A DNA stretch of 64,000 nt from Chitinophaga alhagiae (GCF_003568665.1 NZ_QXMH01000003.1:248001-312000), one strand, 5' to 3'; positions 36,022 to 45,588 are shown, counted from the first letter of the stretch. The notes: generated by a model from the sequence alone, not told the origin. A program made the numbers and translations.

Positions 36022-36753
36022 CTACCCTATATCGCCCTTCAGGCGGTGGCCGCAAACGGCCAGCCCTGCTTTTTCAAGTGTATGCAGGGAAATATTGTTC
36101 CGGATGTTGCACCGGGCCGCCGGCACCTTTCCCCGGCGGTAGGCCTCGCTTTTCAACTGCTGTACAATATAACTGCCGTACCCCTGGCCGCGGTGGGCTT
36201 CCTTGACGGCCATGTAAATGTCCGCATAGGGGTGGTTGTAATTCAGCATCAGCCCGCCGGTGGCCACTATCTGCCCGTTATGTTCCAGCAGGTATTCATT
36301 GTCTTCCGCCTCCGCGTCTTCCGCCGTTACCTCCCTGAACACGGCGCCGGGCATTTGCAATTGGGTGGTAACCTGGTCCCGGAACAGGATGGCTTCCGCG
36401 CGGATGTTACGGGCATGCGCGTACAGCAGGGAGGCCAGCAGCGCGTCATTACTTTGCACTTCTATGTAAATAGCGCCGCAAACGGCGCGGAACTGCAGGA
36501 AGATGTCATCCGCCAAACGGCGGTAAGGCGGCAACAGGTAAAACTCGAAGATGGCATCCCTGTCCTGCCGCCGGTCCGTGCCCCACACAGCGCCATAACC
36601 GGCGGCTTCACCGTTCAGTGTAAAAAGATAAGTGTCTGCCCAGCCGTAGAGGTGGCATTTATTGCAGATGAACTGCTGGTTCAATTCGTGGAGGAACAAT
36701 GTGCGGAGGCCGCTGATATTGTCTAGCGGGGCGCGGAGAATGCCGATGTCCAT
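36022..36753 (-). CDS. GNAT-family N-acetyltransferase
   Basis: A 243-residue protein. The C-terminal half is a recognisable GNAT domain: strand IVATGGLMLNYN, then YMAVKEAHRGQGYGSYIVQQ carrying the acetyl-CoA loop (R/QxxGxG type, about 186-196) and the closing ARCNIRNNISLHTLEKAGL motif. The N-terminal half (AGYGAVWGTDRRQDRDAIFE, FYLLPPYRR) looks like a second, degenerate GNAT unit. The acetyl acceptor is unknown. The gene stands alone on the minus strand; the SRPBCC promoter starts inside its end. Confidence 0.85.
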   Translation of the reverse strand: MDIGILRAPLDNISGLRTLFLHELNQQFICNKCHLYGWADTYLFTLNGEAAGYGAVWGTDRRQDRDAIFEFYLLPPYRRLADDIFLQFRAVCGAIYIEVQSNDALLASLLYAHARNIRAEAILFRDQVTTQLQMPGAVFREVTAEDAEAEDNEYLLEHNGQIVATGGLMLNYNHPYADIYMAVKEAHRGQGYGSYIVQQLKSEAYRRGKVPAARCNIRNNISLHTLEKAGLAVCGHRLKGDIG

Positions 36754-36846
36754 ATGCGGAAATTGTATCCGAAATTAACATTCCTCCGGCAGATCTGGGG
36801 GGCCATACAAAAAAAAGGCAGCAGCGCAAAGTGGTAACTGGCGGCA

Positions 36847-37278
36847 TTACCACTTCCGCTGCTGGTAGTTCATCCCTTTACCATTTTCCACATACGTTTT
36901 CAGGCTGAAGAGGAACATGGCCCAATTGTAGTTGCAACTGCGGAAACCATCTGTTACCGCTTGCCAGTTGAGGTGCTTCATGTCTACCGTGGTAACGCCG
37001 TTCTGCTCCCGAAGGTCAAAAGATACGGCGGTACCCGTCCATTCAGGGTCTACATCTCCCAGGCATTCCCACAAAATGCGCCGGCCGGGCCGCAGTTCCT
37101 TTACCTCCATCCTGGTGCCATAGTTGTCATTAAAATCAAATTCGTTCACAAACCCCACTTCCGGCTTTACGACCAGCTTATTGGTCCATACCGCGCCCAG
37201 CCCTTCCTCCGTGGTCAGCGCCTCATACACGATGGATGCAGGCGCCTTGATGTACTGCATGTGTTCAATGTGATGCAT
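36847..37278 (-). CDS. SRPBCC domain protein
   Basis: A 143-residue SRPBCC/AHSA1-like protein: HMQYIKAPASIVYEALTTEE at the N-terminus, WTNKLVVKPEVGFVNEF, MEVKELRPGRRILWEC and a C-terminal helix FLFSLKTYVENG. Length and order fit the family. It is distinct from the other SRPBCC gene 0.9 kb away (low similarity by eye). An ATG seven codons in (MQYIK) is an alternative start. Ligand and role are unknown. Confidence 0.85.
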   Translation of the reverse strand: MHHIEHMQYIKAPASIVYEALTTEEGLGAVWTNKLVVKPEVGFVNEFDFNDNYGTRMEVKELRPGRRILWECLGDVDPEWTGTAVSFDLREQNGVTTVDMKHLNWQAVTDGFRSCNYNWAMFLFSLKTYVENGKGMNYQQRKW

Positions 37279-37347
37279 ACCGTATATTTTTCCCGAAATT
37301 ACACCGAAAAATTAATTTTTCAAGGAAATAACACGCTCCGGCATACA

Positions 37348-37986
37348 TTACTGGTTTACAATTGTTTTCTGCAGCACTACAGACAAAATGCGGGGTACTT
37401 CATCCCGGTTGCCGGCATCAAAAAATTCATCTACGTCTTTCAGTTCCAGCCCGTACTGCAACGGCAACTGTGTAAAGTCAGACACGTGATGCGTGAAACA
37501 TTCCAGCACCTGCCGGCCTTCTCCGGTATCAAAGCGGGCCCTGGTGCCAGTGTATTGTTTGAAAGGATGCAGCTCGCCGATATACACGTAGCCTCCGGGC
37601 TGCAATGCGGCGGCCGCCTTGCTGAAAATATCATTCAGGTCGGGGATGTGCTCCAGCACCAGGCTGAAGCTCACCAGGTCATACCATCCCGTTGCAAAAT
37701 GCCATGACTGTGTAATGTCTGCCTGTATGAACTGCACATGGGGTACGGTCACTTTTTGTTTTGCCTTTTGCAGCATTTCTTCAGAAAGATCTACGGCCGT
37801 TACCCGCTGCGCCCTTTCCGCCAGCCACATGGTGTTCTTGCCGGTGCCGCAGCCTATTTCAAGGCAGTCTGAAAAAGAGCGGGCAGACAGTTTCTTTCTC
37901 AGGGCCACGGCTTCCAGGTCCCGCGTTCTGTTTTTGTTGGTATCGTATTGCGCGGCCCAGTGATCATATGCATGTTGCGTATCCAT
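37348..37986 (-). CDS. Class I SAM-dependent methyltransferase
   Basis: A 212-residue methyltransferase; the ATG at 37986 (MDTQHAYDHWAAQYDTNKN) starts just before the fold. Motif I is CLEIGCGTGKNTMWLAE (about 41-57), motif II TAVDLSEEMLQKAK, motif III YDLVSFSLVLEHIPD, and motif post-III LQPGGYVYIGELHPF. This resembles UbiE/type-11 methyltransferases acting on small molecules; the substrate is not evident. A perfect TATCTTTG element (37991-37998) is only 4 nt upstream of the ATG, suggesting a leaderless message. It diverges from the GNAT gene at 38112. Confidence 0.88.
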   Translation of the reverse strand: MDTQHAYDHWAAQYDTNKNRTRDLEAVALRKKLSARSFSDCLEIGCGTGKNTMWLAERAQRVTAVDLSEEMLQKAKQKVTVPHVQFIQADITQSWHFATGWYDLVSFSLVLEHIPDLNDIFSKAAAALQPGGYVYIGELHPFKQYTGTRARFDTGEGRQVLECFTHHVSDFTQLPLQYGLELKDVDEFFDAGNRDEVPRILSVVLQKTIVNQ

Positions 37987-37990
37987 GCCG

Positions 37991-37998
37991 CAAAGATA
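37991..37998 (-). promoter_or_regulatory. -7 promoter element immediately at the methyltransferase start
   Basis: Minus strand TATCTTTG is a perfect TAnnTTTG match ending 4 nt before ATG 37986, so the transcription start would fall on or within the start codon. No -33 TTG at the normal distance. Confidence 0.3.
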
Positions 37999-38111
37999 TT
38001 CCCTGCCGCAACGCCGCCCCGCGGCTAAATGATCAACCGTATTCATCAAATGGCCAACGCGTGGCAGCCCCGGCATTTCATCGTATCTTGTGCGGGCAAA
38101 ACGGTAATACC

Positions 38112-38705
38112 ATGCAACAACTTTTAACGGATGTAGTGCTGGAAGATGAAGCGGCACTGTTACGCCCCCTAACGACGGAAGACCTGCCCCTGCTGCTCCC
38201 TTTTGCGTTGCGCGAACCGGCGTTGTGGCAATATTCCATGTCTCCCGCCGCCGGCGAAGAGAACATGGCCGCCTACATTCAGCAAGCGGTAGACGCACGC
38301 CGCGCCGGCAAGGAATATCCTTTCATCGTGTTCGACAAAAAACAGCAGGCCTGGGCCGGCAGCACCCGTTACTACGACATTCAGCCCGCGCATGCTACCC
38401 TGCAACTGGGTTACACCTGGTATGGTAAAAATTTCCAGGGCACAGGACTGAACAAACACTGCAAGTTCCTGCTGCTGCAATATGCTTTTGAAACGCTGGG
38501 CGTGGAACGGGTAGAGTTCCGGGCAGACCATACCAACCAAAAAAGCATTGCCGCCATGAAAAGCATTGGTTGCACCGTGGAAGGCGTTTTGCGCAGCAAC
38601 CTGGTGAAACATGACGGCAAACGCCGCAGCAGCATTGTGCTCAGCATATTGAAAGAAGAATGGCTGGGCGGAGTAAAGGAGCGCCTGCAGGCAAAACTGA
38701 GGTGA
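38112..38705 (+). CDS. GNAT-family acetyltransferase (RimJ/RimL-like)
   Basis: A 197-residue protein of the RimJ-type GNAT group. LLRPLTTEDLPLLLPFALRE starts the domain, LGYTWYGKNFQGTGLNKHCK carries the acetyl-CoA loop (about 101-115), and VERVEFRADHTNQKSIAAMK followed by GVLRSNLVKHDGKRRSSIVL is the conserved RimL-type ending. ATG 38112 is the first in-frame start near the domain. Substrates of such proteins range from ribosomal proteins to antibiotics; none can be chosen here. It is divergent from the methyltransferase gene across 125 bp. Confidence 0.88.
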   Translation: MQQLLTDVVLEDEAALLRPLTTEDLPLLLPFALREPALWQYSMSPAAGEENMAAYIQQAVDARRAGKEYPFIVFDKKQQAWAGSTRYYDIQPAHATLQLGYTWYGKNFQGTGLNKHCKFLLLQYAFETLGVERVEFRADHTNQKSIAAMKSIGCTVEGVLRSNLVKHDGKRRSSIVLSILKEEWLGGVKERLQAKLR

Positions 38706-38795
38706 ATGCCTTATAGCGTACACCGTTGAGGGGGCACGGCGGGTATTGCCTGTCACTCAATACTACTACCGCATGCGGATGTACTGTGAGCCGGG

Positions 38796-39839
38796 TCAGA
38801 TGCCCAGCACCATTTGCAACTTTTGCGCCAGCGCATCGCCATGCAGGTCTTTTGCAATGATGCGGCCCTCAGGATCTATGAGGATGTTATCAGGAATGTA
38901 TTTTATTTTGAAGCGTTTGGCGGCCTCGTTCTGCCAGCCCCGCAGGTCTGATACCTGCAGCCAAGGAAGCCCGTCGTCCGCAATAGCCTTCAGCCAGGAG
39001 GCCTTCTGCGCATCCAGCGAAACGCCGAGTATCTCGAACCCTTTTCCTTTAAAGCGCTGATAGGTCCTCAGCAAGGCCGGGTTCTCGCTCCGGCAGGGCT
39101 GGCACCAGGAGGCCCAGAAATCTACCAGCACATATTTTCCCCGCAGGGAGGCCAGCGAAAGGCTCTTCCCGTTCACGTCAGGCTGGGCAAAGTCCTGGAT
39201 CACCGTTCCCACCAGGGCCGCGGCGTTTTTATCTACCAGCGCCTTGATGTTTTCACCGAAGGCAGACCTGCGCAAGGTATCATCCGTTAGCTGGTACAGC
39301 GCATGCAGCTCGTCTGCGGTGAAATTGGAAGCATGATCGCTGATGAGGGAGAGCAGCACAATGCTGCCGGGGTCTTCGCAGAATCGGCGGGTCAGCTCTT
39401 CTTTCATCATCCTTTTCCGGATATAGGTATCCCCTATGCCCTGCATCTTGCCGCTGATCTCCCCCTCTGTTCTCTCCAGCGCCGCCTGTGAGCGGCCGCC
39501 TGCTGTTACCACGGCGGAAATGCTGAGGTACTCGTCCCCGCCCATTACCCGGGAAGCCGTATCCACCACCACCCGCTGCTCACCGGGGTCTATAAAAAAC
39601 TCCGTGCGCGCGGTGGGGCGCGGCACATCCAGCACAATACTGGCCTTTACAGGCTGCAGGATGCTGCCCGTAAAAGTAAAGGCCCCGTTTTGCGTGGTAC
39701 CGGGGTGGTTCTGCTTATTATAACGCAGGTATACCTTGCCGGTATACGGTGTTTTGAAAGTGCCATGGAGGGTGAAAGGCTGCTGGGCCTTTGCCGGTTG
39801 AAGCGCGCATATGAACAGTGCCAGTAAAACGGGTCTCAT
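38796..39839 (-). CDS. TlpA-like thioredoxin-fold protein with DUF4369-type N-terminus
   Basis: A 347-residue exported protein; ATG 39839 opens a signal peptide (MRPVLLALFICALQPAKAQQ). Residues about 22-120 form the DUF4369-like beta domain (FTLHGTFKTPYTGKVYLRY). After a helical linker, residues about 210-347 form a TlpA/AhpC-type thioredoxin domain with the active-site motif WCQPC (about 245-249), preceded by GKYVLVDFWAS. It probably works in the periplasm in disulfide reduction or cytochrome maturation-like chemistry. A -7 element lies at 39855-39862. The gene lies after a hairpin that ends the neighbouring susCD transcript. Confidence 0.9.
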   Translation of the reverse strand: MRPVLLALFICALQPAKAQQPFTLHGTFKTPYTGKVYLRYNKQNHPGTTQNGAFTFTGSILQPVKASIVLDVPRPTARTEFFIDPGEQRVVVDTASRVMGGDEYLSISAVVTAGGRSQAALERTEGEISGKMQGIGDTYIRKRMMKEELTRRFCEDPGSIVLLSLISDHASNFTADELHALYQLTDDTLRRSAFGENIKALVDKNAAALVGTVIQDFAQPDVNGKSLSLASLRGKYVLVDFWASWCQPCRSENPALLRTYQRFKGKGFEILGVSLDAQKASWLKAIADDGLPWLQVSDLRGWQNEAAKRFKIKYIPDNILIDPEGRIIAKDLHGDALAQKLQMVLGI

Positions 39840-39854
39840 CTTTTTTATTTCGTA

Positions 39855-39862
39855 CAAAACTA
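39855..39862 (-). promoter_or_regulatory. -7 promoter element of the TlpA-like gene
   Basis: Minus strand TAGTTTTG matches TAnnTTTG, 15 nt before ATG 39839. A TTTG at 39874-39877 is too close (11 nt) for a standard -33. Confidence 0.35.
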
Positions 39863-40047
39863 GCGCAGGGGAGCAAATAGCGGGCCGGAATGTGACGAAG
39901 CGGGGAGTTCATGTGACGGAAGCCGGCAGAAGCGGTAAAATGGAATGCTACAAATAAGAGCCGCGCAGTTGGCTATTCAAAACGCCTCTGGCAGTGGCAA
40001 TGCTGCTCATGGAGTGTGTACTTCGGTACAACCATATCCGTCCCGTA

Positions 40048-40080
40048 CCTGTTCCGTATTTATTTAGGATACGGAACAGG
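40048..40080 (-). terminator. 12-bp stem hairpin after susD of the sialoglycan locus
   Basis: CCTGTTCCGTAT (40048-40059) and ATACGGAACAGG (40069-40080) pair perfectly around a 9-nt loop, 26 nt after the susD stop. There is no T-tract, so it may be a factor-dependent terminator or an RNA-stabilising 3' end. Confidence 0.5.
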
Positions 40081-40106
40081 CAGGGGATGGAGTGGTAACC
40101 CCATAC

Positions 40107-42095
40107 TCAATACCCTAACGGCGGCCTGTTGGCCTCCGTGGGCCAGCCGGGGTTCTGGTAGATGGGTGATGTACTGACATCTGCGCCTTCCGAGGTGATC
40201 AGGAAGTGCTGCATGGCAATGGGGCTGAAATAATGCGCCATAGCCCAGCGGTAGCCATTGTAGGCCAGTACGGACTGCGTTTTCTGATAGATCCGCAGGT
40301 ATGGGCTCAGGGCCGGGTCAGATACGGTGCTCTTGTCCCCGATGTTATAGGTAAGCGCAGCGGCTTTGTACCAGTCTTTCATAGGGCCCCATAGCCGGAA
40401 ACCTTCAATATGGTAAGGCGTATTGATCATCTGGTCCATTGCACGCCAGCGGCGCAGGTCCATATACCGCAGCCCTTCCCCTATCAGTTCGCAGGCCCTT
40501 TCCCGGCGGATGTTGTAGAGCGTTTTGTCTATCAGGGTACCGGCGGAGTACGCGGCCCAGTTGTTCAGCGCTTCTTTCGGCATTTCCGTGGCGGCAATCG
40601 TCTTCTGGAAATCAGGGTCTACGCCGGCACGCAGCCTGATGGCTTCCCAATACGCCGTGGCCGTACCGTCCAGCGAGCCGTTCTTTTCGAAGCAGGCTTC
40701 CATGTAGTTGAAATAGGCTTCTATCGCCCTGTATACGATGCTGCCCACATCTCCCTTGCCGTTGCCGAGCTGCGCACCGTCATATACATTGCCTTTGCGG
40801 CTCATGTAGCCGGTCACCTGGTCATGGTTGCCGATGAGGTTCAGGATGTCCGGGTAGCCTACTACCGGTGTGGCGTGCGTACCGAGAGAAGAAGGTTTGA
40901 GGATGTTGATCTGCCCCGGTTGCGCCAGGAACAGCCAGAGGCGGCCGTCTCTCCCTACCCTTGCCAGATGGATGGAATCATCTCCTTCATACCCGGAGCC
41001 GGGCGCATAAATGGGCAGGCCGTTGGCCATCAGGAAACCGTCTACGTACCCCCGGGTGAAACCCCAGTTGTGCGCGGCCTGCACGTTGTTGGGAATGCCG
41101 TTGCTGACGCCGAGGCCGAGGTCATAGTCCCGCCAGAGCAGCACTTCACTAAAAGTACCAAGGTCTGTGGCGCTGAACATCCTGCAATAAGGATTGGCCT
41201 CACTGGCTTCCGCAAAAGCCTGGTTGGCGGTCTGCAGGCGGCCCGTCATGCTGTTGGTCACCAGCGGAACAGCATCCGCCACGGCTTTGGCGGCCTGCAT
41301 GGCCTGGTCAAGAAAGAAGGAGATCTCTCCTTCTATGCTGCCGGACTGGAATGCGTAGGAGGCGTTGTAATCTTTTGTTTTACCCGGCCAGTCCGGCCCG
41401 TTGGGTACGTACGCCGTGCCTTTGAAGTATTTGAGGAAGGTACCTTCGTACAGCGCTACGCGGGATTTCAGCAGCTGCGCACATTTTTTTGACAACCTGT
41501 TAGTGCCGCCGGTGGGCGCATTGGCACCCATGAGCAGGATGGCGGAGTCCAGGTCAGACAAAATGAAACGGGCTACTTCCGTTTGCGGGGCGCGCTTGCT
41601 GGCTTCGGTGAGCAGTTGCTTGTCATCTTTCAAGGTAGTTTTGATGATCGGAAAATCCCCAAGCGAGTCCAGCTTGTTAAAGTAGGCCCATGCGCGAAAG
41701 AAATACACTTCGCCAATGTAGTGTTTGATATTGGCCTCGTTACCGGCTATTTTTTTCTCTTCCAGCCGCGACAACACTGTTTCCAGGAAATAGTTACACT
41801 CGAAGATGGTGGTAAAAGACCAGACACCGCCAGACTGCCCCGTTCTCCACTGGCCTGGCGTATACCTGCCGTCATACACACGGCGGGCGGCCACATCTGT
41901 ATGTACATCGCGGTCAAAATACCCAAATATGGGCAGGTTCTCGTATAGCTTGATGGCATACGCGGCCAGCTGTGATTCTTCTACCAGGTAATTTTCAGGC
42001 GTCACTTTTGACGGCGGCGCTATTTCCAGCTTTTTGTTACATGCGCCCATCAGCAGCGCTGCGCAGGCAATTATCAGAATGTATGTTGATCTCAT
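40107..42095 (-). CDS. SusD/RagB family lipoprotein (sialoglycan locus)
   Basis: A 662-residue SusD-like lipoprotein. ATG 42095 opens MRSTYILIIACAALLMGAC with the lipidated cysteine at 19; a TTG three codons upstream is disfavoured. SusD hallmarks are APPSKVTPENYLVEESQLAA, the TPR helix KHYIGEVYFFRAWAYFNKLD, and the C-terminal NIRRERACELIGEGLRYMDL followed by RRWRAMDQ. It is longer than typical SusD (about 500-550 residues), with an expanded middle. It lies 16 nt downstream of its susC and would help bind sialylated glycans given the sialidase upstream; the ligand is inferred from context. Confidence 0.92.
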   Translation of the reverse strand: MRSTYILIIACAALLMGACNKKLEIAPPSKVTPENYLVEESQLAAYAIKLYENLPIFGYFDRDVHTDVAARRVYDGRYTPGQWRTGQSGGVWSFTTIFECNYFLETVLSRLEEKKIAGNEANIKHYIGEVYFFRAWAYFNKLDSLGDFPIIKTTLKDDKQLLTEASKRAPQTEVARFILSDLDSAILLMGANAPTGGTNRLSKKCAQLLKSRVALYEGTFLKYFKGTAYVPNGPDWPGKTKDYNASYAFQSGSIEGEISFFLDQAMQAAKAVADAVPLVTNSMTGRLQTANQAFAEASEANPYCRMFSATDLGTFSEVLLWRDYDLGLGVSNGIPNNVQAAHNWGFTRGYVDGFLMANGLPIYAPGSGYEGDDSIHLARVGRDGRLWLFLAQPGQINILKPSSLGTHATPVVGYPDILNLIGNHDQVTGYMSRKGNVYDGAQLGNGKGDVGSIVYRAIEAYFNYMEACFEKNGSLDGTATAYWEAIRLRAGVDPDFQKTIAATEMPKEALNNWAAYSAGTLIDKTLYNIRRERACELIGEGLRYMDLRRWRAMDQMINTPYHIEGFRLWGPMKDWYKAAALTYNIGDKSTVSDPALSPYLRIYQKTQSVLAYNGYRWAMAHYFSPIAMQHFLITSEGADVSTSPIYQNPGWPTEANRPPLGY

Positions 42096-42111
42096 TGTTT
42101 GCAAGTTTGTG

Positions 42112-45100
42112 TTAGAAAGTGAGGTTCAGGCCAACGGCATATACCTTGAAAAGCGGGTACACGCTTCCGCCGTAACCACCGTCTACCGTTTCAGGGTCGA
42201 ACATGGTAGCCATTTTGGTAATGGTGAAAAGGTTTTCGCCGGATGCGTATACACGCAGCTTCTGCACCCCTATTTTTCTTGTAAGCAAAGCGGGCAGCGT
42301 ATAGCCTACCTGCAGGTTCTTCAGCCGCAGATACGCCGCGTTCTGCAAGTAGCCTGATTGTACCACCTGGCTCTTGGTGCTGAACAGCGGACGCGGGTAA
42401 TAGGAGTCCAGGTTGAGGCCCAGGGGGTGATTGGGATCGTCCCGAAAATAATCTGTATGTTCTGTTAAACCGGCGGAGGAATAAATGGTATTGGATGCAC
42501 CCCAGAAATAATAGCTGTTCTGGAAGTAATCGCGTTTCAGCACACCTTGGAAGAAAGCCCTGAAGTCAATGCCTTTCCAGTCTGCCCCAATATCCACCCC
42601 GGTTAGGTAACGCGGCGAGTTGTTGCCGATCAGTATCAGGTCTCCGTGGTCCCCGATGGTATTAGCACCGTTGGAGATCCTGCCGTCTCCATTCACGTCT
42701 GCAAACATCAGGTCTCCGGCCCGCCAGTTATTGCCCAGTGCATCCTGCCCGCCGTTAGGCAATGCCTTCAGGTGGTCGTCCATCTGCTGCTGCGTTTTGG
42801 CGATGCCGATGGTCTGGTATCCCCAAATTTCGCCCGTCAAGCGGCCGCTGTTGTAAGTATTCAGGGCGCCGGTGGGGTTGGGATAACGGGTTATTCTCGT
42901 TCTGCTGTCGGAGAGCGTAAGCCTTACGTAGTAACCCAGGCCGTTGCGGAGCTGGTCTTTCCAGTTCAGTTCCAACTCCCAGCCCATGGTCTTCAGGTCT
43001 GTATTGTTAGACCTAGGCACGCCTGTACCTAGTATTACCGGCAGTTCGGGCGCGGGGCCTATCATGTTGAGCGTATAGCGCGTATAATATTCTACCGTGG
43101 CGGTGAGCCTGTTGCGCAAAAAGGCAGCATCTACACCTACGTTCCACGTTCTCACCTTTTCCCAGGAGAGGTTGGAACTGATAAGGCCGGGCGCGGAAGC
43201 TGTATTGGGCTTGGCGCCGTTCACCAGCCAGCTGCCGTTAGAGCTCCATACGGGCATGGTGGTGTACGTAGGGTACCAGTCTGTAGTGTTCTGGTTGCCC
43301 AGCTCGCCAATGGAGCCGCGGACCTTGAACTGGTTCACATATTTTTCAAGCGGGGCCCAGAACGCTTCCTTGTCCAGGTTCCAGCCGGCGGAGGCGGAGG
43401 GAGAGTACATCCAGCGCATATCCTCCCGGAAGCGGGAAGAACCGTCGTACCGCAGGTTTACTTCCAACAGGTACTTGCTCTTGTAGTCATAGTTCAGACG
43501 CCCAAAAAAGCCTTGCGTGGCCCATTTCTGGTTATTGCCGCCCGCAACGGGAGGCACCGGCTTACCGTTGGCATCGTTGCCGGAGGTAAGGTCAAGCACA
43601 GGCAGCAAAGGCACTATCAGCCCTTCCCGCTGCGCGGTGAACCAGCGTGTTTTGGTCTCTTCCATTTGCATACCGCCCAACACCTTGAAATTGTGCTGGC
43701 CAAATGAACGGGCGTATTCTGAATAAATATTGGCGTTCAGGTAATTGGTACGGCCGGCCTCTTCATGCACGTGAGAAGCGGACTGGTACAGGTAGGGATT
43801 GCCCGCTACATCGTGGTTAAAGAGCTGCTGAATATCCCAGTGATAGAAATCGTTGTCTACACTGTAGTTCAGGTCTGCAAATATTTTCCAGCCTGCCAGC
43901 GGCTCAATGGTGAGCTTGAGCTGCTGGGAGTTCACATCATACTGTTTGGCGCCACGGCCGCCATCGCGCAGGCCCAATGCCGGCGAAGGCGAATCGTACA
44001 GAAAGCCGTTGTTATCATACAGGGGCAACATGGGCCAGCCCTGCGTACCTATTACCTGGTTGATGTTATTGGTCATTCTGCTGGGGCGCTCAAACTCTTC
44101 GCGGCTGAAGCGCTGAATGAACGCAATGGAGGCCCAGTCTGTCAATTTCGCGTTGATGCGCGCGGTGAGGTTGTACCGTTTGAACTTGTCTTCGCCAAAA
44201 CGCATAAAACCTTTCTGGTCAAGAAAGTTGCCGGAGAGAAAATACGTGATGTTCTCCTTGCCGCCGCTGGCGCTGAGGGAATATTCCTGCGCCGGGGAAT
44301 GCGGTTTATAGATCGCCTTGTACCAATCCACGTTATCATTCCCTTCATAATACCCGTCTGCCCAGATGTTGGGCTGGCCGGGGCGGGGAATAATGGTGGT
44401 CTTTATTTTCCCGTCCATATAATCTTTGATGCGCTGCACCCTTTCAGGCGTAAAGTAAACACCCCGGCCGGAGTTGACGTTGGCATCATTAAAGTAATTG
44501 GCAAAGGTGTAAGAGTCCATCGTTTTCGGGATCAGCACCGGGCGGCTGGAACGGTAGTTGGCGCTGGCGTTTATAATGGTCTTGCCCGCCCTGCCCTGTT
44601 TGGTAGTGATGAGGATAACGCCGAAGGGCGCCCTGGAGCCGTAGATGGATGAAGCCGCCGCATCTTTCAGTACGGAAATGTTATCGATGTCTTGCGGGCT
44701 GATGGAATTGATGTCTCCCTCCATGCCGTCTATCAGCACCAGCGGCGCGGCGCTGGAGCCCTGGCCAATAGTACCTACCCCGCGGATGTTGATAGAGGGC
44801 CGGTTTTCCATGCTGCCGGCCAGCGCTCCGCTCTGCGAAATGTTCAGGCCGGGAGAAATGCCCTGCAGCGCCTGCGCTACGTTAGATACCGGGCGTGATT
44901 CCAGCGTTTTGGCGCTGATGGTAGATACCGCGCCGGTGAGGTTCGTCTTTTTCTGCGTGCCGTAGCCCACTACCACCGCGGCCTCCAGGTTTTGCACGGA
45001 AGCAGCCATCACCACATCTATCACAACCCGTTTCCCGATCTCGATCTCCTGCTCCTGCATGCCGATGAACTTGAAGACCAGCACTTTGGCGCCATCTGGC

Positions 45101-45354
45101 GCTTTTAATTCATACATGCCCTGCGCGTTGGTTACCGCGCCGGCGAAAGTGCCTTTCACCACCACGGTTACGCCGGGCAGGGGCTGGCCGTTCTGATCGG
45201 TCACCTTGCCTTTGATGGTTACATCAAAAGCAAAGGCCGGCGTAAGGGCACAGAGGAACAATAACAATATTGCCATGCATTTAACCGGCAATTGCAGCGG
45301 CATCCACCGGCATATGCCGGGAGGCGCGCCATGGGCGTTCATAACGAAGGTCAT
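42112..45354 (-). CDS. SusC/RagA TonB-dependent transporter (sialoglycan locus)
   Basis: About 1080 residues. The start is uncertain: ATG 45354 (MTFVMNAHGAPP) and ATG 45342 both precede a signal peptide core MAILLLFLCALTPAFA. Next come a carboxypeptidase-regulatory-like domain (IKGKVTDQNGQPLPGVTVVV), AAVVVGYGTQKKTNLTGAVS, a plug with LVLIDGMEGDINSISPQD and VLKDAAASSIYGSRAPFGV, and a large barrel ending VYAVGLNLTF. It should import the glycan fragments bound by the partner SusD. It is 290 nt downstream of the lyase gene, with direct repeats in between suggesting its own promoter control. Confidence 0.93.
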   Translation of the reverse strand: MTFVMNAHGAPPGICRWMPLQLPVKCMAILLLFLCALTPAFAFDVTIKGKVTDQNGQPLPGVTVVVKGTFAGAVTNAQGMYELKAPDGAKVLVFKFIGMQEQEIEIGKRVVIDVVMAASVQNLEAAVVVGYGTQKKTNLTGAVSTISAKTLESRPVSNVAQALQGISPGLNISQSGALAGSMENRPSINIRGVGTIGQGSSAAPLVLIDGMEGDINSISPQDIDNISVLKDAAASSIYGSRAPFGVILITTKQGRAGKTIINASANYRSSRPVLIPKTMDSYTFANYFNDANVNSGRGVYFTPERVQRIKDYMDGKIKTTIIPRPGQPNIWADGYYEGNDNVDWYKAIYKPHSPAQEYSLSASGGKENITYFLSGNFLDQKGFMRFGEDKFKRYNLTARINAKLTDWASIAFIQRFSREEFERPSRMTNNINQVIGTQGWPMLPLYDNNGFLYDSPSPALGLRDGGRGAKQYDVNSQQLKLTIEPLAGWKIFADLNYSVDNDFYHWDIQQLFNHDVAGNPYLYQSASHVHEEAGRTNYLNANIYSEYARSFGQHNFKVLGGMQMEETKTRWFTAQREGLIVPLLPVLDLTSGNDANGKPVPPVAGGNNQKWATQGFFGRLNYDYKSKYLLEVNLRYDGSSRFREDMRWMYSPSASAGWNLDKEAFWAPLEKYVNQFKVRGSIGELGNQNTTDWYPTYTTMPVWSSNGSWLVNGAKPNTASAPGLISSNLSWEKVRTWNVGVDAAFLRNRLTATVEYYTRYTLNMIGPAPELPVILGTGVPRSNNTDLKTMGWELELNWKDQLRNGLGYYVRLTLSDSRTRITRYPNPTGALNTYNSGRLTGEIWGYQTIGIAKTQQQMDDHLKALPNGGQDALGNNWRAGDLMFADVNGDGRISNGANTIGDHGDLILIGNNSPRYLTGVDIGADWKGIDFRAFFQGVLKRDYFQNSYYFWGASNTIYSSAGLTEHTDYFRDDPNHPLGLNLDSYYPRPLFSTKSQVVQSGYLQNAAYLRLKNLQVGYTLPALLTRKIGVQKLRVYASGENLFTITKMATMFDPETVDGGYGGSVYPLFKVYAVGLNLTF

Positions 45355-45478
45355 TGGATTTGTTTTTATTATTACGTGGATAATGGAGATGCCGGGCATG
45401 CAACACGGGTTCCAGCTAAGAATATAACCAGGCGAAACGTGTATGTAAGTGTTTTAGTTCGGTGAAAAAAGCTGACCT

Positions 45479-45588
45479 CTACGTGATCTCTTGTGAAATT
45501 AACAGACGGCTACGTGATCCCTAACGGCATAAATTTATCGTGCTGCCCTGCTTTATGAAATGGAGAAAACCGTTATAAAAATGGAGAA
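45479..45588. promoter_or_regulatory. Two sets of direct repeats upstream of the second susC
   Basis: CTACGTGATC occurs at 45479-45488 and 45510-45519 (31 bp apart, three helical turns); AAATGGAGAA occurs at 45558-45567 and 45579-45588 (21 bp apart, two helical turns). Such phased repeats in a 290-bp gap before a susC gene suggest binding sites for an activator. No perfect TAnnTTTG element was found in the gap, consistent with activator dependence. Confidence 0.4.
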
